A stretch of DNA of 64,000 nt from [Mycobacterium] fortunisiensis (lineage in GTDB: Bacteria > Actinomycetota > Actinomycetes > Mycobacteriales > Mycobacteriaceae), in assembly GCF_019050325.1 (NCBI RefSeq), contig NZ_VOMB01000016.1, positions 1 to 64,000 of the forward strand, written 5' to 3'. Position 1 is the first letter of the stretch. Every line of letters starts with the position of its first letter. The position numbers were made by a program, and so were the translations under genes. Below the pieces are notes generated by a model. It worked only from the letters and a program-made list of their open reading frames with translations, had not been told where the DNA came from and did no database searches. Shown here piece after piece: positions 62,258 through 64,000 of this stretch.

Positions 62258-63439
62258 GTGGATTTCTCAGTAGTTGAGCTGTCGGCCGAGGACGAGGCGT
62301 TCCGCACCGAGGTCCGGGAATTCCTGTCCAGCGTGGTGACCGAGGACGTCATCCGCCGTGATCGCGAAACCGGTGACAACTTCGACGAGGGCGTGCACCT
62401 GGCCTTGGCGGCCCGCGGGTATCTGGAGAAAGAATGGAAGACCGAGGCCGACGGTGGCTTCTCCCGGGTACGCCGGCGGATCTGGGAGCTGGAGAAGCGG
62501 CGCGCCGAGGTGCCCTGGGTGACGTGGGGGACCACCTCGATGGTGGCCCGATCGGTGGCGAAGTTCGCCGCGCCGGAGATCCGTGACGACGTACTGCGTG
62601 GGGTGTTCGACGGCACTGTGCGGCTGTGCCTGGGCTACACCGAACCCGAGGGCGGCTCCGACGTGGCCACCTGTAAGACGCGTGCTGTTCGGGAAGCGGA
62701 TGGGGCGAGCTGGATCATTAATGGCTCCAAGATGTTCACCACCGGTGCGCACAACTGCAAGTACGTCTTCCTGATCACCAACACCGATCCGGACGCACCG
62801 AAGCACAAGAGTCTCACCATGTTCCTGGTGCCGCTGGACCTCCCGGGCATCGAGATCCAGGGCATCCGCACCGTCGACGGTGACCGCACCAACATCGTCT
62901 ACTACTCCGACGTGCGGGTGGACGACAAGTACCGCCTCGGCGACGTCAACGGTGGGTGGACCGTGGTGCGCGAACCACTGGATGCCGAGCACGGGGCCGT
63001 CGCGGCCGCCGACGACGGACTCGCCGATGTCGCGATCATGATGCATCAGGCCGGATTCATGGCCGAGGCCACCGACAACGTCGCGGCGTTGGTGGGCCGG
63101 GCGGGCGCCATCGACGACGGGTCCGTGGCATATCGGTTGGGACGCAGCGTGGCCCGGCTTGAGGCGTCACTGTCGTCACCGAGCATCTTCGGTCGGGTGG
63201 CCCTGGCGCAGACCATGCGTGACGTCGCACCGGATCTGATGGACATCGCGGGATCGATTGCTGCACTGCCGGTCGGGGCCGACGGGGGAGCCGACGACCG
63301 CAGTGAGTACGTGTACCGGTTTGCCCCGCTGGTCGGCATCTACGGCGGCACGCTCGAGGTGTTCCGCAACATGATCGCCCAGCACGTGCTCGGGCTGGGC
63401 AAGCCGAATTATTCGGCGCCCAAGGCGAAGGCGTCCTGA
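62258..63439 (+). CDS. Acyl-CoA dehydrogenase, partner subunit of a heteromeric FadE
   Basis: 393 residues from the GTG at 62258 with AGGGGAA upstream. LGYTEPEGGSDVA near 127 and GSKMFTTGAHNCKYVF near 157 bind FAD and substrate. The Glu of YEGTSEIQ is replaced (YGGTLEVFRN), as in other heteromeric FadE subunits. It is the last gene of the cluster, 10 bp after its partner, and is followed by a 24-bp hairpin. Confidence 0.88.
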   Translation: MDFSVVELSAEDEAFRTEVREFLSSVVTEDVIRRDRETGDNFDEGVHLALAARGYLEKEWKTEADGGFSRVRRRIWELEKRRAEVPWVTWGTTSMVARSVAKFAAPEIRDDVLRGVFDGTVRLCLGYTEPEGGSDVATCKTRAVREADGASWIINGSKMFTTGAHNCKYVFLITNTDPDAPKHKSLTMFLVPLDLPGIEIQGIRTVDGDRTNIVYYSDVRVDDKYRLGDVNGGWTVVREPLDAEHGAVAAADDGLADVAIMMHQAGFMAEATDNVAALVGRAGAIDDGSVAYRLGRSVARLEASLSSPSIFGRVALAQTMRDVAPDLMDIAGSIAALPVGADGGADDRSEYVYRFAPLVGIYGGTLEVFRNMIAQHVLGLGKPNYSAPKAKAS

Positions 63440-63462
63440 GTCGGGAACCACCCCTTGACCAA

Positions 63463-63527
63463 CCGCCGAAACGGCATTCCGGCAGCAAAAGTGCGAGTAG
63501 CGGGCTGCTGGAATGCCGTTTCGGCGG
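63463..63527. terminator. 24-bp hairpin between convergent genes
   Basis: CCGCCGAAACGGCATTCC (63463-63480) and its exact complement (63510-63527) with six further inner pairs (one G-U), leaving a 17-nt loop. It sits between the FadE stop at 63439 and the MMPL stop at 63537 and probably terminates both. Confidence 0.7.
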
Positions 63528-63536
63528 AATGGGTGG

Positions 63537-64000
63537 TCAGACTTCGGTCAGTTGCTTGTTGAGCTGATCACCCTCGATGTCGAGGTTGGGCAGGACACGC
63601 TCCAGTCGCCTGGGCAGCCACCAGGCCTTCTCGCCCAGCATCGACATCACGGCCGGCACGATGGCCATCCGCACCACGAAGGCATCGATCAGCACACCGA
63701 AGGCCAGGGCGAAGCCGATCTGCTTGATCATCGGATCGCCGTTGAAGACGAACCCGGCGAACACCGACATCATGATCACCGCGGCGGCCACCACCACCCG
63801 ACTGGCCTGGGTGAAGCCATGGGTCACGGCGTCATCGCCGCGATGACCGTGCACATGTGCCTCCTTCATCGAGGACACCAGGAACACCTGATAGTCCATC
63901 GCGAGGCCGTACAGCACACCGATCACGATGATCGGCAGCAGGCTCAGGATCGGTCCCGTCGCGCTCAAGCCGAACAGTTGCTGGAACCAACCCCATTGGA
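63537..64000 (-). CDS. MMPL-family (RND-type) transporter, C-terminal part only
   Basis: The reading frame enters from the right edge and continues without a start, so only the last 154 residues are visible. WGWFQQLFG, then GPILSLLPIIVIGVLYGLAM and DYQVFLVSSMKEAHVHG are the hallmark of MMPL transporters (the conserved GLxMDYxxFL helix), followed by membrane segments (VVAAAVIMMSVFAGFVF and IGFALAFGVLIDAFVVRMAI). Such proteins export lipids, siderophores or drugs. The cargo cannot be told. The start lies outside the window. Confidence 0.88.
   Translation of the reverse strand, partial: QWGWFQQLFGLSATGPILSLLPIIVIGVLYGLAMDYQVFLVSSMKEAHVHGHRGDDAVTHGFTQASRVVVAAAVIMMSVFAGFVFNGDPMIKQIGFALAFGVLIDAFVVRMAIVPAVMSMLGEKAWWLPRRLERVLPNLDIEGDQLNKQLTEV

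Noticed and set aside
1..64000. tRNA, rRNA, CRISPR array, prophage or replication origin
   Set aside because: Intergenic regions were read for cloverleaf, repeat-spacer and phage signals; only hairpins and short palindromes were found.

Overview
The window is high-GC actinobacterial DNA and almost certainly comes from a Mycobacterium/Mycolicibacterium, probably an environmental, metabolically versatile fast grower. The indicators are an FprB-type ferredoxin/ferredoxin reductase fusion, a GAF-GGDEF-EAL protein of the DcpA/Rv1354c type next to an Rv1355c (MoeY)-type fusion, an HtdZ-like hydratase, mycofactocin-type and F420-type oxidoreductases, a mymA-like operon, and a great excess of FadD, FadE, crotonase and thiolase genes. 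Gene names and synteny come from recognition of the translated sequences; no database search was possible.

Layout. 1-1505: the end of a transposase, an unknown ORF and a VapBC toxin-antitoxin module. 1519-3864: a TetR regulator divergent from fprB, with matched palindromes at both genes. 3939-11096: an aromatic meta-cleavage cluster (aldolase, acetaldehyde dehydrogenase and TetR on the minus strand; flavin hydroxylase, C-C hydrolase, extradiol dioxygenase and amidohydrolase on the plus strand) around a perfect 36-bp operator. 11118-13583: a hairpin and a two-subunit acyl-CoA dehydrogenase. 13747-21490: a PAS protein, two tandem TetR regulators, a short FAD protein, the c-di-GMP enzyme, an E1-like/nitroreductase fusion and an unknown, possibly GNAT-like protein. 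21949-25747: purU, an HtdZ-like hydratase, and a flavin monooxygenase plus hydrolase. 25800-34551: two beta-oxidation operons (ligase/SDR/FadE, and SDR/thiolase/FadE/GntR) and a family III CoA-transferase.

34553-46644 is the most striking region. A tightly overlapping nine-gene minus-strand operon (three crotonases, three AMP-forming ligases, an NDMA-type alcohol dehydrogenase, a thioesterase, an F420-type oxidoreductase) diverges from a GntR-crotonase-thiolase operon. Its three crotonases lack both catalytic glutamates of classical enoyl-CoA hydratase. 46631-51803 is a mymA-like operon (esterase, SDR, diiron protein, Baeyer-Villiger-type monooxygenase, MerR). 51913-53614 holds an FRG-domain protein and a TetR. 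53892-63439 is a second long catabolic cluster (crotonases, SDR, DapA-like lyase, two amidohydrolases, FadD, a two-subunit FadE). The window ends inside an MMPL transporter gene.

The gene content describes uptake and stepwise CoA-dependent breakdown of several unidentified hydrophobic or cyclic substrates, each module with its own TetR, GntR or MerR regulator. Several regulators have recognisable palindromes at their divergent promoters. Convergent or terminal gene ends carry long perfect hairpins, two of which share almost the same arm sequence. No tRNA, rRNA, CRISPR array or prophage was seen.
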